From Mycobacterium sp. Aquia_216 (GTDB lineage: Bacteria; Actinomycetota; Actinomycetes; Mycobacteriales; Mycobacteriaceae), in assembly GCF_026723865.1 (NCBI RefSeq), contig NZ_CP113529.1, positions 3,224,001-3,288,000 on the forward strand: DNA of 64,000 nt. Reading direction: 5' to 3'. The stretch's first letter is position 1. Each line of letters begins with the position of its first letter. The translations under genes were made by a program, and so were the position numbers. Of this stretch, positions 25,731 through 37,998 are shown piece by piece. Below the pieces are notes generated by a model. The model did no database searches. It was not told the origin of the DNA and saw only the letters and a program-made list of their open reading frames with translations.

Positions 25731-26201
25731 TCAGTCCGAATCCGGCGGCAGTAATCGTCGTACCGGCCGCGTTTCCATGGCATTGACGGTCAGCGCTCGC
25801 CGACTGATCCGCCACCCCGCGGCCGTTGCCTCGTACTCGTCGTCGTAGCGCAGATGCCAGACCGCGTCGAGGACTTCGTCGCCGCGCTGAGTCCAGTGAT
25901 GTGCGACGCACGCGATCCGCCCGCGCGCCGTGGCCGGTAGCGACCCCTCGTCGTACACCTCACCGATGATCGCGTGCTCGGTACGCGCCACCGCGGTCAC
26001 CGCTGCGACCGCCGCCGTGACGGCCTGCTGACCGCGATGCGAATGGATCGGCTTCAGCGAGGCCGGCGGCTCGGGCACAATCAGCTCGGCTTCTACAGTG
26101 AAAAGTCCTGCTACAGAATTGAATTGGCGGTCATCGACACCTGCTGCATATCGGTGTACCAGGTCGCCGAGCGCGGCTCGGTCGTCGGCTGAGAGAGTCA
26201 T
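25731..26201 (-). CDS. SnoaL-like / NTF2-fold protein
   Basis: A 156-residue protein with the NTF2-like SnoaL layout: an N-terminal helix (DDRAALGDLVHRYAAGVDDRQFNSVAGLF), then beta strands ending WRISRRALTVNAMETRP. Such proteins are small cyclases, isomerases or binding proteins; no catalytic residue set can be assigned. It starts 12 bases after the malQ stop on the same strand, so it is probably co-transcribed downstream of malQ. Confidence 0.75.
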   Translation of the reverse strand: MTLSADDRAALGDLVHRYAAGVDDRQFNSVAGLFTVEAELIVPEPPASLKPIHSHRGQQAVTAAVAAVTAVARTEHAIIGEVYDEGSLPATARGRIACVAHHWTQRGDEVLDAVWHLRYDDEYEATAAGWRISRRALTVNAMETRPVRRLLPPDSD

Positions 26202-26213
26202 GGCACCTGAAAG

Positions 26214-28370
26214 CTAACAGCCGCTGGGCTGGATCGTCGGGGGAGCTAGCGTGGCGCGCACCGCCTCGGCCAGCGCGGCAGCCCGGCGATTGGTGAATAC
26301 GTCCTCGAGCATCACCGGCCGGCCGTCGGGCCCGGTGAGCGGAACCCGCCAGTTGGGATATTCGTCGGTGGTGCCGGGCTGGTTCTGGGTTCGGCGATCA
26401 CCGACCGCGTCGGTCAGCGCCACGCCCAACAACCTGGACGGCGTTCGGCCCAGGTAGCGATAGAGGGCAAGGACAATCTGTTCGGGGTCGTCGTCGTGCG
26501 GGCCGAGCAGCCCCACCCGGCGCAGCTCGGCCATCCAGCCTGCCAGCTCGGCCCGGTCGGACTCGAGCTCTTCGGAAACCGGCCGGGTCAGCAATCCCAG
26601 CGACTCGCGCAACCGGACATGGTCGCCGGCCAGGTAACCGGCGGTCGGTGGCAGGTCGTGGGTGGTGACCGACGACAGGCAGTACTCGCGCCAGCGCTCG
26701 GCGGGCAGTGGTCCGCCGGTTGCGTCCCGGTCCAGTTCGAACCACAGAATCGAGGTGCCCAACAGCCCGCGTAGTAAGAGGTAATCGCGGACCCAGGGTT
26801 CGACCGTGCCGAGGTCCTCGCCGACCACCACCGCACCGGCCCGGCGCGCTTCCAGCGCGACGATGCCGATCATCGCTTCGTGGTCGTAGCGCACGTAGGT
26901 GCCTTCGGTGGGTGGTGCGCCCTCGGGGATCCACCACAGCCGGAACAACCCGATGATGTGGTCGATACGAACGCCGCCGGCATGCCGCAGCACCGCCCGG
27001 ATCAGCGCACGAAATGGCCGATACTCGTGCTCATCGAGGCGGTCCGGGCGCCATGGCGGCTGCGACCAGTCCTGGCCGAGCTGATTGAACTCGTCGGGCG
27101 GGGCGCCCGCGGTCACGCCCAGCGCCAGCACATCCTGCAGGGCCCAGGCGTCGGCTCCGTTCGGATGCACCCCGACCGCCAGGTCATGCATGATGCCCAG
27201 CGACATTCCGGCCCGTACCGCCTGCGACTGTGCCGCGGCGAGTTGCTCGTCAATTTGCCATTGCAGCCAGCGGTGGAAGTCGACCGCGTCGGGATGCTTC
27301 TCGGCGAATCGGGCCACTTCGATAGCGGTGGGATGCTGCAGGAAACTCGGCCAGCAATGCCAGTCGCTGCCGTATTTTTCGGCCAGCGCACACCAGACGG
27401 CGAAGTCGTCGAGGGCGCTGCCTTCACGCTCGCGGAAGGCGGCATAGGCCAGCTCCCGGCCGGCCGAGCGCGGAGCCCGGTAAACCAGCTTGAGCGCCTC
27501 CCGCTTGGCCGTCCAGGCAGTGTCGCGGTCGATGGCATCGAGCCGGCCCGCTTGCTGCTGGACATCGTCGCGAAGCCGCCGCAGCCGGCCACGCTTGGTC
27601 AGGTCGGCGAACTCGGGGATGGACTCGATGCGAATGTAGAGCGGGTTGAAGAAGCGCCGCGAGGTCGGGAGGTACGGCGACGGCTCCATCGGAATCGTGG
27701 GGGTGGCCGCGTGCAGCGGATTGACCAGGAGGTAGTCCGCGCCGTGCCGCGACGCGGACCAGACAGCCAGGTCGGTCAGGTCGGTGAGGTCGCCGATGCC
27801 CCAGGACTGCTCGGAGCGCACGCTGTAGAGCTGGGCGGCCAGGCCCCACGCCCGGCGCGCGCCGAGTTGCTCCGGCAATCCGAGCCAGTCGGGCGTCACG
27901 ATCAGTGCCGCACTGGTTTCGATGCCCCGCGAGCGCAAATGCAGACGGTGGTAGCCCAGCGGCAGATCGGGGGGCAGGACAAAACTGGCCTCGCCGACCC
28001 AGCGCCCGTCCAGATTGAACGGCGGCGTGAAGTTGTCGACCTGTTGCACGCCGCCGTGCACCGTGCCGTCCTCGAGCCGCAACAGGACTTCGGCGGGATC
28101 ACCGTGAGTGACGTGCACCCAGAACCGCGTCGGGGCGCCGGTGCGCGCGACAATGGTCGCCGGCAATTGACGCGCCCAGTAGGTGCGTAATTGGCTGTTC
28201 AGTGCCTCGTTGCGGTCTTGCTCGGTACTGGCCGCCACGCCGAGCGCGCCGAGCACCGCAATCAGCGTGCTTTCCGGTACCTGCACCTGGTGACCCGTCC
28301 AGTCCTGGTACCAAGTGGCGATCCCGAATCGGCCGGCAAGTTCCACCAACGACGGCGCAAGCTCAGTCAT
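26214..28370 (-). CDS. malQ: 4-alpha-glucanotransferase (amylomaltase)
   Basis: A 718-residue GH77 enzyme (M. tuberculosis MalQ 724). Catalytic segments are visible: VRIDHIIGLFRLWW with the nucleophile Asp, VVGEDLGTVEPWV with the acid/base Glu, and TTHDLPPTAGY. The N-terminal region (MTELAPSLVELAGRFGIATWYQDW) matches actinobacterial MalQ. The ATG at 28370 is chosen (alternative 28379); the longer open frame to 28841 has no family similarity. It transfers maltodextrin units in cytoplasmic glucan metabolism. It is the conserved left neighbour of ESX-5 (Rv1781c). Confidence 0.95.
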   Translation of the reverse strand: MTELAPSLVELAGRFGIATWYQDWTGHQVQVPESTLIAVLGALGVAASTEQDRNEALNSQLRTYWARQLPATIVARTGAPTRFWVHVTHGDPAEVLLRLEDGTVHGGVQQVDNFTPPFNLDGRWVGEASFVLPPDLPLGYHRLHLRSRGIETSAALIVTPDWLGLPEQLGARRAWGLAAQLYSVRSEQSWGIGDLTDLTDLAVWSASRHGADYLLVNPLHAATPTIPMEPSPYLPTSRRFFNPLYIRIESIPEFADLTKRGRLRRLRDDVQQQAGRLDAIDRDTAWTAKREALKLVYRAPRSAGRELAYAAFREREGSALDDFAVWCALAEKYGSDWHCWPSFLQHPTAIEVARFAEKHPDAVDFHRWLQWQIDEQLAAAQSQAVRAGMSLGIMHDLAVGVHPNGADAWALQDVLALGVTAGAPPDEFNQLGQDWSQPPWRPDRLDEHEYRPFRALIRAVLRHAGGVRIDHIIGLFRLWWIPEGAPPTEGTYVRYDHEAMIGIVALEARRAGAVVVGEDLGTVEPWVRDYLLLRGLLGTSILWFELDRDATGGPLPAERWREYCLSSVTTHDLPPTAGYLAGDHVRLRESLGLLTRPVSEELESDRAELAGWMAELRRVGLLGPHDDDPEQIVLALYRYLGRTPSRLLGVALTDAVGDRRTQNQPGTTDEYPNWRVPLTGPDGRPVMLEDVFTNRRAAALAEAVRATLAPPTIQPSGC

Positions 28371-28779
28371 GCCGCCCATCTTGCTGCCAAACCCCGCCCG
28401 GCACGACGCGGACCGGCCGACGACAGTCGCCGGGTTTGCCCGTGTCGGATTGTTCAGCAGGTCAGCAAAGTCGCCGCGGCCGCGCATGCTCGACAGGACG
28501 GGTTGGCCCTCCGCCGCTACGATCCCATTGGAAAGAGGAATCGTCCGGCCGGGGGATCCAGCGGGGAATGGGGAAACTGCCAGCTCTGTGGTGTTCGCTG
28601 CCGCTGGGCCGGACCACAGTTGACAACTGAAGCCGGCTGGACTGATGGACGTGACGAGGCTTGGAAGTGAACGCCACATTGCGTTACATGGCGAGGTCAT
28701 GGCGTGTGGCTTACGGTTATCGATGTGATTCGCGTGCTGGACGGTGTCCAGGCGTTCCAACAAACCGGATGGTGAATTA
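28371..28779. other. Divergent malQ-eccB5 intergenic region (409 bp)
   Basis: No gene is recognisable here; open frames crossing it are extensions of malQ or eccB5 without similarity to either family. It must hold the promoters of malQ and of the ESX-5 operon. I could not find a convincing -35/-10 pair by eye. Confidence 0.6.
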
Positions 28780-30300
28780 GTGGCGGAAGAGAGTCGCGGG
28801 CAGCGCGGCTCGGGGTATGGCCTCGGGCTATCGACGCGCACGCAGGTGACCGGCTATCAGTTCCTTGCTCGTCGGACCTCGATGGCGCTGACCCGCTGGC
28901 GGGTCCGGATGGAGGTCGAGCCGGGCCGACGCCAGACCTTGGCCATCGTCGCATCGGTTTCCGCAGCGATGGTGATCTGCCTGGGAGCGCTGCTGTACTC
29001 GTTCATCAGCCCGGCCGGTCAGGTCGGGGATTCGCCGATCATCGCCGACCGCGACTCGGGTGCGTTGTACGTCCGCGTCGGCGACAAGCTGTATCCGGCG
29101 CTGAACCTGGCGTCGGCGCGGTTGATCACGGGACGCCCGGACAACCCGCACCTGGTGCGGTCCAGCCAAATCGCCAACATCCCGCGCGGCCCGATGGTGG
29201 GCATTCCCGGGGCACCGTCAAGTTTCGGGGCGAAGGCCCCGTCCTCGTCGTCGTGGCTGATCTGCGACACGGTGGCCGGCTCGACCGGGGTCGGCTCACC
29301 GTCGGGTGTGACCGTGACGGTGATCGACGGCACGCCCGACCTCAACAACCGCCGACGGCTATTGAACGGCTCGGATGCCGTGGTCTTGAGCTACAGCGGG
29401 GACACCTGGGTCATCCGGGACGGACGCCGGTCGCGGATCGACGCCGCGAACCGCTCCGTTCTGTTGCCGCTCGGGTTGACGCCGGAACAGATCAACATGG
29501 CGAAGCCGATGAGTCGCGCCTTGTTCGACGCGTTGCCGGTCGGGCCCGAACTGACGGTGCCAGAGGTGCAGAACGCGGGCAGCCCGGCGACCTTCCCCGG
29601 TGCTCCCGGCCCGGTCGGGACGATCCTCGTCACACCGCAAATCAGTGGGCCGCAACAATATTCGCTGGTTTTGCCCGATGGCGTGCAGACGCTTCCGCCG
29701 CTGGTCGCCCAGATCATGCAGAACGCGGGCGGCGCGAACAACAGCAAGCCGATGACTGTGGAACCGGCCGCACTGGCCAAGATGCCGGTGGTCAACAAGC
29801 TGGATCTGTCGTCGTACCCGGACAACCCGCTCAACGTCACGGACCTCCGGGAAAACCCGGCGACCTGCTGGTGGTGGCAGAAGACCAGCGGCGAGAACCG
29901 AGCCCGCATCCAGGTCGTGTCCGGGCCGACCATCCCGGTCGCCCAGTCCGAGACGAAAAAGGTTGTGTCGCTGGTGAAGTCGGACACCACCGGCCGTACT
30001 GCCGACCAGGTCTACTTCGGACCCAACTTCGCCAACTTCGTGGCCGTCACCGGCAACGATCCCGGTGCCAAGACCACCGAATCGCTATGGTGGGTGACGG
30101 ATGCGGGCGCCCGATTCGGCGTGGACGACACCCGCGACGTGCGCGAGGCGTTGGGTTTGCAGACCACACCGAGCCTGGCGCCGTGGGTCGCGCTCCGGCT
30201 CCTTCCACAGGGCCCGACGCTGTCGCGGGCTGATGCCCTGGTGGAGCACGACACCCTTCCGATGGATATGTCCCCTGCAGAGTTGGTGGTACCGAAGTGA
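28780..30300 (+). CDS. eccB5: ESX-5 core component EccB5
   Basis: 506 residues from a GTG at 28780, exactly the length of M. tuberculosis EccB5. A cytoplasmic N-terminus (GLSTRTQVTGYQFLARRTSMALTRWRVRME) precedes one transmembrane helix at about residues 53-75 and a large periplasmic domain with two cysteines (LICDT, ATCWWW) that form the conserved disulphide in this family. EccB proteins form the periplasmic part of the type VII membrane complex. Its stop overlaps the eccC5 GTG (GTGA). Confidence 0.96.
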   Translation: MAEESRGQRGSGYGLGLSTRTQVTGYQFLARRTSMALTRWRVRMEVEPGRRQTLAIVASVSAAMVICLGALLYSFISPAGQVGDSPIIADRDSGALYVRVGDKLYPALNLASARLITGRPDNPHLVRSSQIANIPRGPMVGIPGAPSSFGAKAPSSSSWLICDTVAGSTGVGSPSGVTVTVIDGTPDLNNRRRLLNGSDAVVLSYSGDTWVIRDGRRSRIDAANRSVLLPLGLTPEQINMAKPMSRALFDALPVGPELTVPEVQNAGSPATFPGAPGPVGTILVTPQISGPQQYSLVLPDGVQTLPPLVAQIMQNAGGANNSKPMTVEPAALAKMPVVNKLDLSSYPDNPLNVTDLRENPATCWWWQKTSGENRARIQVVSGPTIPVAQSETKKVVSLVKSDTTGRTADQVYFGPNFANFVAVTGNDPGAKTTESLWWVTDAGARFGVDDTRDVREALGLQTTPSLAPWVALRLLPQGPTLSRADALVEHDTLPMDMSPAELVVPK

Positions 30301-33300
30301 AGCGTGGATTCGCCCGGCCGACACCGGAGAAGCCTCCGGTCATCAAGCCGGAAAACATCGTTCTGCCGACACCGCTGAGCATTCCGCCGCCCGAGGGCAA
30401 GCCCTGGTGGATGGTCGTAGTCGGCGTGCTGGTGGTCGGCCTGCTGATCGGCATGATCGCCATGACCTTCGCCAGCGGCTCGCACGTGTTCGGCGGCGCC
30501 GGCGCGATCTTCCCGATCTTCATGATCGGCGGTGTCGCGATGATGATGTTCGGCGGCCGGTTCGGTGGGCAGCAGCAGATGAGCCGCCCGAAGCTCGACT
30601 CGATGCGCGCCCAGTTCATGCTGATGCTGGACATGCTGCGCGAGACCGCTCACGAGTCGGCCGACAGCATGGACGCCAACTACCGGTGGTTCCACCCGGC
30701 TCCCGACACGCTCAGCGCTGCGGTGGGGTCGCCACGGATGTGGGAACGCAAGCCCGACGGCAAAGACCTCAACTTCGGTGTCGTCCGCGTCGGGGTGGGT
30801 ATGACGCGTCCCGAAGTGACCTGGGGTGAGCCCCAGAACATGCCGACCGATATCGAGCTGGAGCCCGTGACGGGTAAGGCGCTGCAGGAATTCGGTCGCT
30901 ACCAGAGCGTCGTCTACAACCTGCCCAAGATGGTCTCCCTGCTCGTGGAGCCCTGGTACGCATTGATCGGCGAACGCCCGCAGGTGCTGGCGTTGATGCG
31001 AGCGATCGTCTGCCAGCTGGCGTTCTCGCACGGCCCCGACCACGTGCAGATGGTGGTTGTCACCTCGGATTTGGACGAATGGGATTGGGTCAAGTGGCTG
31101 CCGCACTTCGGTGATGGCCGGCGTCAGGACGCGGCAGGTAACGCGCGGATGGTCTACAGCTCGGTGCGCGAGTTCGCCGCCGAGCAAGCCGAATTGTTCG
31201 CCGGTCGTGGGTCGTTCACGCCTCGGCACGCCAGTTCCTCTGCCCAGACGCCGACACCGCACACGGTGATCGTCGCCGATGTTGTTGATCCCCAATGGGA
31301 GTACGTGATCAGCGCCGAGGGTGTCGACGGCGTGACGTTTTTCGACCTGACCGGTTCTCCGATGTGGACTTCGGTCCCGGAGCGGACGTTGCGGTTCGAC
31401 GACAAGGGCGTGATCGAGGCTCTGCCGCGTGACCGCGACACCTGGATGGTGATCGACGACAAGCCGTGGTTCTTCGCTCTGACCGACCAGATCAGCGCCG
31501 CCGAAGCCGAGGAATTCGCACAGAAGCTGGCGCACTGGCGGCTCGCGGAGGCCTACGAGGAGATCGGCCAGCGGGTCGCCCACATCGGCGCCCGGGACAT
31601 CTTGTCCTACTACGGCGTCGACGATCCAGCCGACATCGACTTCGACGCACTGTGGGGTGCCCGCACCGACACGATGGGCCGCTCGCGGCTGCGGGTGCCG
31701 TTCGGCAATCGCTCCGACAACGGCGAGCTGCTGTTCTTGGACATGAAGTCGCTGGATGAGGGCGGCGACGGCCCCCACGGCGTTATGTCCGGAACTACGG
31801 GTTCCGGTAAGTCGACGCTGGTGCGCACCGTGATCGAGTCACTGCTGCTAGCACACCCGCCGGAGGAGTTGCAGTTCGTCTTGGCCGACCTCAAGGGTGG
31901 GTCAGCGGTTAAGCCTTTCGCCGGGGTCCCGCACGTCTCGCGGATCATCACCGACCTCGAGGAAGACCAGGCTCTGATGGAGCGCTTCCTGGACGCGCTG
32001 TGGGGCGAAATCGCCCGCCGCAAGGCGGTATGCGACAACGCCGGTGTCGACGACGCCAAGGAATACAACTCGGTGCGGTCCAGAATGCGCGCTCGCGGCC
32101 AGGACATGCCGCCGCTGCCGATGCTCGTGGTGGTTATCGACGAGTTCTACGAATGGTTCCGCATCATGCCGACCGCAGTCGACGTGCTCGACTCGATCGG
32201 CCGGCAGGGCCGCGCCTACTGGATCCACCTGATGATGGCCTCGCAGACCATCGAGAGCCGCGCCGAAAAGCTCATGGAGAACATGGGTTATCGGTTGGTG
32301 CTGAAAGCGCGTACCGCTGGGGCGGCGCAGGCCGCCGGTGTACCCAACGCCGTGAACCTGCCGGCCCAAGCCGGTCTGGGCTACTTCCGTCGAAGCCTTG
32401 AGGACATTGTCCGTTTCCAGGCCGAGTTCCTGTGGCGCGACTACTACTCCCGCGGGATCACCATCGACGGCGACGACGCGCCCGTGCTGGTGCACAGCAT
32501 CGATTACATTCGCCCGCAGCTGTTTACCAACTCGTTCACCCCGCTGGAGGTCAGCGTCGGCGGGCCGGACATCGAACCGCCACCCATTCTCACCAACGGC
32601 GAGGTGCATGAGGCCGAAGAGGCCGAGAGCGAGGACGACGAAGGTATCCGCACGCCGAAAGTCGGCACGGAGATCATCAATCAGCTGCGCAGGATCGACT
32701 TCGAGCCTTACCGCCTGTGGCACCCGCCGCTGACGCAGCCCGTCGCAATCGACGAGCTGGTCAACCGGTTCCTCGGCCGCCCCTGGAACCAGGACTACGG
32801 CTCGGCCAGGGACCTGGTTTTCCCGATCGGGATCATCGACCGGCCGTTCAAGCACGACCAGCCACCGTGGACGGTCGACACTTCCGGCCCCGGGGCCAAC
32901 GTCCTGATCCTGGGCGCCGGCGGTGCGGGCAAGACGACGGCGCTGCAGACACTGATCTGTTCGGCCGCGCTGACTCACACCCCCGAGCAGATCCAGTTCT
33001 ACTGCCTGGCTTACAGCGGTACCGCGCTGACCACGATCGCGCGTCTTCCGCACGTGGGCGAGGTGGCCGGTCCGACCGATCCTTACGGTGTCCGCCGGAC
33101 GGTGGCCGAACTGCTGGCGCTGGTGCGGGAGCGTAAGCGCAGCTTCCTGGAGTACGGGATCGCCTCGATGGACGTGTTCCGGCGCCGTAAGTTCGGCGGC
33201 GAGGCCGGCCCGGTGCCCAACGATGGCTTCGGTGACGTCTACCTGGTGATCGACAACTACCGGGCACTGGCCGAAGAGAACGAGGTCCTGATCGAGCAGG

Positions 33301-34463
33301 TGAACCAGATCATCAACCAGGGTCCCTCGTTCGGGGTACACGTTGTGGTCACCGCCGATCGCGAATCGGAGCTGCGGCCACCGGTGCGTAGTGGGTTTGG
33401 ATCCCGCATCGAGCTGCGCCTGGCGGCGGTCGAAGACGCCAAACTGGTGCGGTCCCGCTTCGCCAAGGACGTCCCCGTCAAGCCGGGGCGCGGCATGGTC
33501 GCCGTCAACTATGTCCGCCTCGACAGCGACCCGCAGGCGGGCCTGCACACGTTGGTGGCCCGGCCCGCGCTGGCCGACACCCCCGACAAGATCTTCGAGT
33601 CCGACAGCGTTGTCGCGGCCGTCAGCCGGCTCGCGAGCGGCCAAGCGCCTCCGGTGCGCCGTCTGCCGGCCCGGTTCGGCGTGGAGCAGGTTCGGGAGCT
33701 GGCTGCCCGAGACCACCGCCAAGGGGTTGGCGTGGGCGGAATCACCTGGGCCATCTCGGAATTGGATTTGGCGCCGGTCTATCTCAACTTCAACGAGAAT
33801 GCGCACCTGATGGTGACGGGTCGGCGCGAGTGTGGGCGTACCACGACACTGGCCACGATCATGTCCGAGATCGGCAGGCTGTATGTCCCCGGCTCGTCCA
33901 CCGCACCGGCACCGCCGGCGGGGAAGCCCTCGGCGCAGGTCTGGTTGGTCGACCCCCGCCGTCAGCTGCTGACAGTCCTGGGAACCGAGTACGTGGAGAA
34001 GTTCGCGTACAACCTCGACGGCGTGCAGGCGCTGGTGGGCGAGCTGGCAGCGGTTCTGGCCGCTCGCCAGCCTCCGCCCGGTCTATCCGCCCAGGAGTTG
34101 CTGTCGCGGTCGTGGTGGAGCGGTCCGGAGATCTTCTTGATCGTCGACGACGTCCAGCAGCTGCCACCGGGCTTCGATTCGCCGCTGCACCAGATAGCTC
34201 CGTGGGTGACCCGGGCCGCCGATGTCGGTCTGCATGTCCTGGTCACCCGCACGTTCGGCGGTTGGTCCTCGGCGGGCAGTGACCCGATCCTGCGGTCCCT
34301 GCACCAGGCGAATACACCGTTGCTGGTGATGGACGCCGACCCCGACGAGGGCTTCATCCGCGGCAAGATGAAGGGTGGGCCGCTGCCCCGCGGTCGAGGC
34401 CTGCTGATGGCCGAGGACACCGGCGTATTCGTCCAGGTTGCCGCCACCGAATTGCAGAAGTAG
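30297..34463 (+). CDS. eccC5: ESX-5 ATPase EccC5 (FtsK/SpoIIIE type)
   Basis: 1388 residues (M. tuberculosis 1391). Two N-terminal membrane segments (WWMVVVGVLVVGLLIGMIAMTF; AIFPIFMIGGVAMMMFGG) precede a DUF domain and three ATPase domains. P-loops are near residues 499 (GTTGSGKST) and 872 (GAGGAGKTT), with a degenerate third near 1173 (GRRECGRTTT, Arg for the P-loop Lys). EccC recognises secretion signals of Esx, PE and PPE substrates and powers their export through the ESX-5 pore. It is one uninterrupted frame. Confidence 0.97.
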   Translation: MKRGFARPTPEKPPVIKPENIVLPTPLSIPPPEGKPWWMVVVGVLVVGLLIGMIAMTFASGSHVFGGAGAIFPIFMIGGVAMMMFGGRFGGQQQMSRPKLDSMRAQFMLMLDMLRETAHESADSMDANYRWFHPAPDTLSAAVGSPRMWERKPDGKDLNFGVVRVGVGMTRPEVTWGEPQNMPTDIELEPVTGKALQEFGRYQSVVYNLPKMVSLLVEPWYALIGERPQVLALMRAIVCQLAFSHGPDHVQMVVVTSDLDEWDWVKWLPHFGDGRRQDAAGNARMVYSSVREFAAEQAELFAGRGSFTPRHASSSAQTPTPHTVIVADVVDPQWEYVISAEGVDGVTFFDLTGSPMWTSVPERTLRFDDKGVIEALPRDRDTWMVIDDKPWFFALTDQISAAEAEEFAQKLAHWRLAEAYEEIGQRVAHIGARDILSYYGVDDPADIDFDALWGARTDTMGRSRLRVPFGNRSDNGELLFLDMKSLDEGGDGPHGVMSGTTGSGKSTLVRTVIESLLLAHPPEELQFVLADLKGGSAVKPFAGVPHVSRIITDLEEDQALMERFLDALWGEIARRKAVCDNAGVDDAKEYNSVRSRMRARGQDMPPLPMLVVVIDEFYEWFRIMPTAVDVLDSIGRQGRAYWIHLMMASQTIESRAEKLMENMGYRLVLKARTAGAAQAAGVPNAVNLPAQAGLGYFRRSLEDIVRFQAEFLWRDYYSRGITIDGDDAPVLVHSIDYIRPQLFTNSFTPLEVSVGGPDIEPPPILTNGEVHEAEEAESEDDEGIRTPKVGTEIINQLRRIDFEPYRLWHPPLTQPVAIDELVNRFLGRPWNQDYGSARDLVFPIGIIDRPFKHDQPPWTVDTSGPGANVLILGAGGAGKTTALQTLICSAALTHTPEQIQFYCLAYSGTALTTIARLPHVGEVAGPTDPYGVRRTVAELLALVRERKRSFLEYGIASMDVFRRRKFGGEAGPVPNDGFGDVYLVIDNYRALAEENEVLIEQVNQIINQGPSFGVHVVVTADRESELRPPVRSGFGSRIELRLAAVEDAKLVRSRFAKDVPVKPGRGMVAVNYVRLDSDPQAGLHTLVARPALADTPDKIFESDSVVAAVSRLASGQAPPVRRLPARFGVEQVRELAARDHRQGVGVGGITWAISELDLAPVYLNFNENAHLMVTGRRECGRTTTLATIMSEIGRLYVPGSSTAPAPPAGKPSAQVWLVDPRRQLLTVLGTEYVEKFAYNLDGVQALVGELAAVLAARQPPPGLSAQELLSRSWWSGPEIFLIVDDVQQLPPGFDSPLHQIAPWVTRAADVGLHVLVTRTFGGWSSAGSDPILRSLHQANTPLLVMDADPDEGFIRGKMKGGPLPRGRGLLMAEDTGVFVQVAATELQK

Positions 34464-34489
34464 AACAGCAGCTGCTGGGTTGGGACTTG

Positions 34490-34504
34490 CGCGGGTCGAC
34501 CGCG
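34490..34504. terminator. Possible short hairpin between convergent eccC5 and cyp143
   Basis: CGCGG (34490-34494) and CCGCG (34500-34504) flank a five-base loop in the 42-bp gap between the convergent genes. A perfect 12-bp palindrome (CAGCAGCTGCTG) lies just before it. It may serve as a bidirectional terminator without a U-run; evidence is weak. Confidence 0.3.
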
Positions 34505-34505
34505 G

Positions 34506-36596
<2,091 letters not shown>

Positions 36597-37829
36597 GTGT
36601 TGGACTTCGGGGCGTTACCGCCCGAAATCAATTCCGGCCGCATGTACGCCGGGCCGGGATCGGGGCCAATGATGGCCGCGGCTGCCGGCTGGGACGGGCT
36701 GGCCGCAGAATTGGCCACCGCAGCCAGTGGCTATGACTCGGTGATTTCGGAGCTGACCGGCGGCCCGTGGATCGGGCCGACGTCGCAGAAGATGCTGGCC
36801 GCGGTCATACCGTACGTGAGCTGGCTCGGCGCGGCGGCCGGCCAGGCCGAGCTGACGGCCACGCAGGCCCGGGCTGCGGCGGCCGCCTTTGAAGCGGCAT
36901 TCATGATGACGGTGCCTCCACCGGTGATCGCGGCCAACCGCGTGTTGCTGATGAACCTGATTGCCACCAATTTCTTCGGGCAGAACACGCCGGCGATCGC
37001 CGTTACCGAAGCCCAGTACGCCGAGATGTGGGCGCAAGACGCCGGCGCGATGTACGGCTACGCTGCCTCCTCCGCGGTCGCCGCGGATGTCACCCCGTTC
37101 GACATACCGCCCAACACCACCACCCCCGACGGCACGGCCGAGCAGGCGCGGGCAGTCAGTAAGGCGACCTCCGAGCCGGCGGCGAGCACTGGGCAGAGTG
37201 CGGCGAACGCCACCACCCAGCTCGCCGCGAACGCGACCGTATCCCAAGCGGCGCAGCAAGTTACGGCAGCAGCGGCCGCCGATCCGGCGGCTACCGCGGA
37301 TCAGCCGTGGTGGGTGCAGTTCCTGGAGAGCTTCTTCACCATCCCCACCCCGGCCAACCCCAACGGGCTCAACGCGAACTTCTTCACCGTTATCTTCAAG
37401 AACCTCTCGGGTTTCCCGTACTTCGGGGTGGGGCAGGGCAGCTTCGGCTACTCGATTCAGCAGCAGATGACGTTCGGTCTCGGTAGCACCGCGGGTGCCC
37501 AGGGTGCCTGGTTTCCCACACCTCAGTTCGCCGGGCTGGCTGCGCTGGGCGGTGGCCACCCCGGTGGCCTTGCGGCAGCCAACCTCGCCTCGTCGATCAA
37601 GGTCGGCGGGTTGTCCGTGCCGTCGAGCTGGGGCACTGCGCCCGGGGCGCTCGAGGAACAGGCCATCCGCGCGACCACGGTCAACTACGCCACCAGCGCA
37701 GGACCGGCCAACAACGGCGTCCTGCAGGGCATGCCCATGACCGGCGCCGGACGCCGCGGCGCCGCCGGCTTCACTCACAAATACGGCTTCAAACGATCCG
37801 TACTCATCCGACCCCCATCCGCCGGGTAG
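36597..37829 (+). CDS. PPE family protein (PPE-SVP), first ESX-5 PPE (PPE25-like position)
   Basis: 410 residues from a GTG with GAGGAGG upstream. The PPE domain starts [20 protein letters not shown] and holds the W-x-G turn (GPWIGPTS). The C-terminal region has the [10 protein letters not shown] motif of the SVP subfamily and ends [16 protein letters not shown] proteins pair with a PE partner, are bound by EspG5 and exported by ESX-5 to the cell surface. The last 666 bases are nearly identical to those of the PPE at 40052-41281. Confidence 0.93.
   Translation: MLDFGALPPEINSGRMYAGPGSGPMMAAAAGWDGLAAELATAASGYDSVISELTGGPWIGPTSQKMLAAVIPYVSWLGAAAGQAELTATQARAAAAAFEAAFMMTVPPPVIAANRVLLMNLIATNFFGQNTPAIAVTEAQYAEMWAQDAGAMYGYAASSAVAADVTPFDIPPNTTTPDGTAEQARAVSKATSEPAASTGQSAANATTQLAANATVSQAAQQVTAAAAADPAATADQPWWVQFLESFFTIPTPANPNGLNANFFTVIFKNLSGFPYFGVGQGSFGYSIQQQMTFGLGSTAGAQGAWFPTPQFAGLAALGGGHPGGLAAANLASSIKVGGLSVPSSWGTAPGALEEQAIRATTVNYATSAGPANNGVLQGMPMTGAGRRGAAGFTHKYGFKRSVLIRPPSAG
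37161..37826 (+). repeat. 666-bp near-identical block shared by two PPE genes (copy 1)
   Basis: This 3' part of the PPE gene aligns without gaps to 40613-41278 (constant offset 3452). Differences cluster in a short stretch coding [15 protein letters not shown] versus [15 protein letters not shown]. The 5' parts of the two genes diverge more, which points to gene conversion of the 3' halves after duplication. Confidence 0.85.
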
Positions 37830-37871
37830 CTGCCATGACGATTTGAATCTCGGAAAAAAGTGTCTGCCAGA

Positions 37872-37913
37872 TGAACAGAGGTTGTCCGGGTCTGAACAGT
37901 TCGCAGCGAGGCG
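37872..37913. repeat. Two further units of the 21-bp repeat, upstream of a PE gene
   Basis: TGAACAGAGGTTGTCCGGG starts at 37872 and TGAACAG at 37893, again 21 bases apart and matching the units at 36146-36225. They lie in the 169-bp gap before the PE gene at 37999. Confidence 0.65.
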
Positions 37914-37998
37914 GCATGGCCGACGGCGATCGAACTACCGTCATCAATAACAGAGCCCGCCGGTGTTTGTGCCGGACGGTTAATGAGGAGGGAAGCAC

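Noticed and set aside
28371..28841. Upstream extension of malQ by about 157 codons
   Set aside because: The extension has no MalQ similarity, crosses the ESX-5 promoter region and overlaps the eccB5 start.
31902..33806. 634-codon minus-strand open frame inside eccC5
   Set aside because: High-GC shadow of the EccC5 ATPase domains; no family similarity and no ribosome site.
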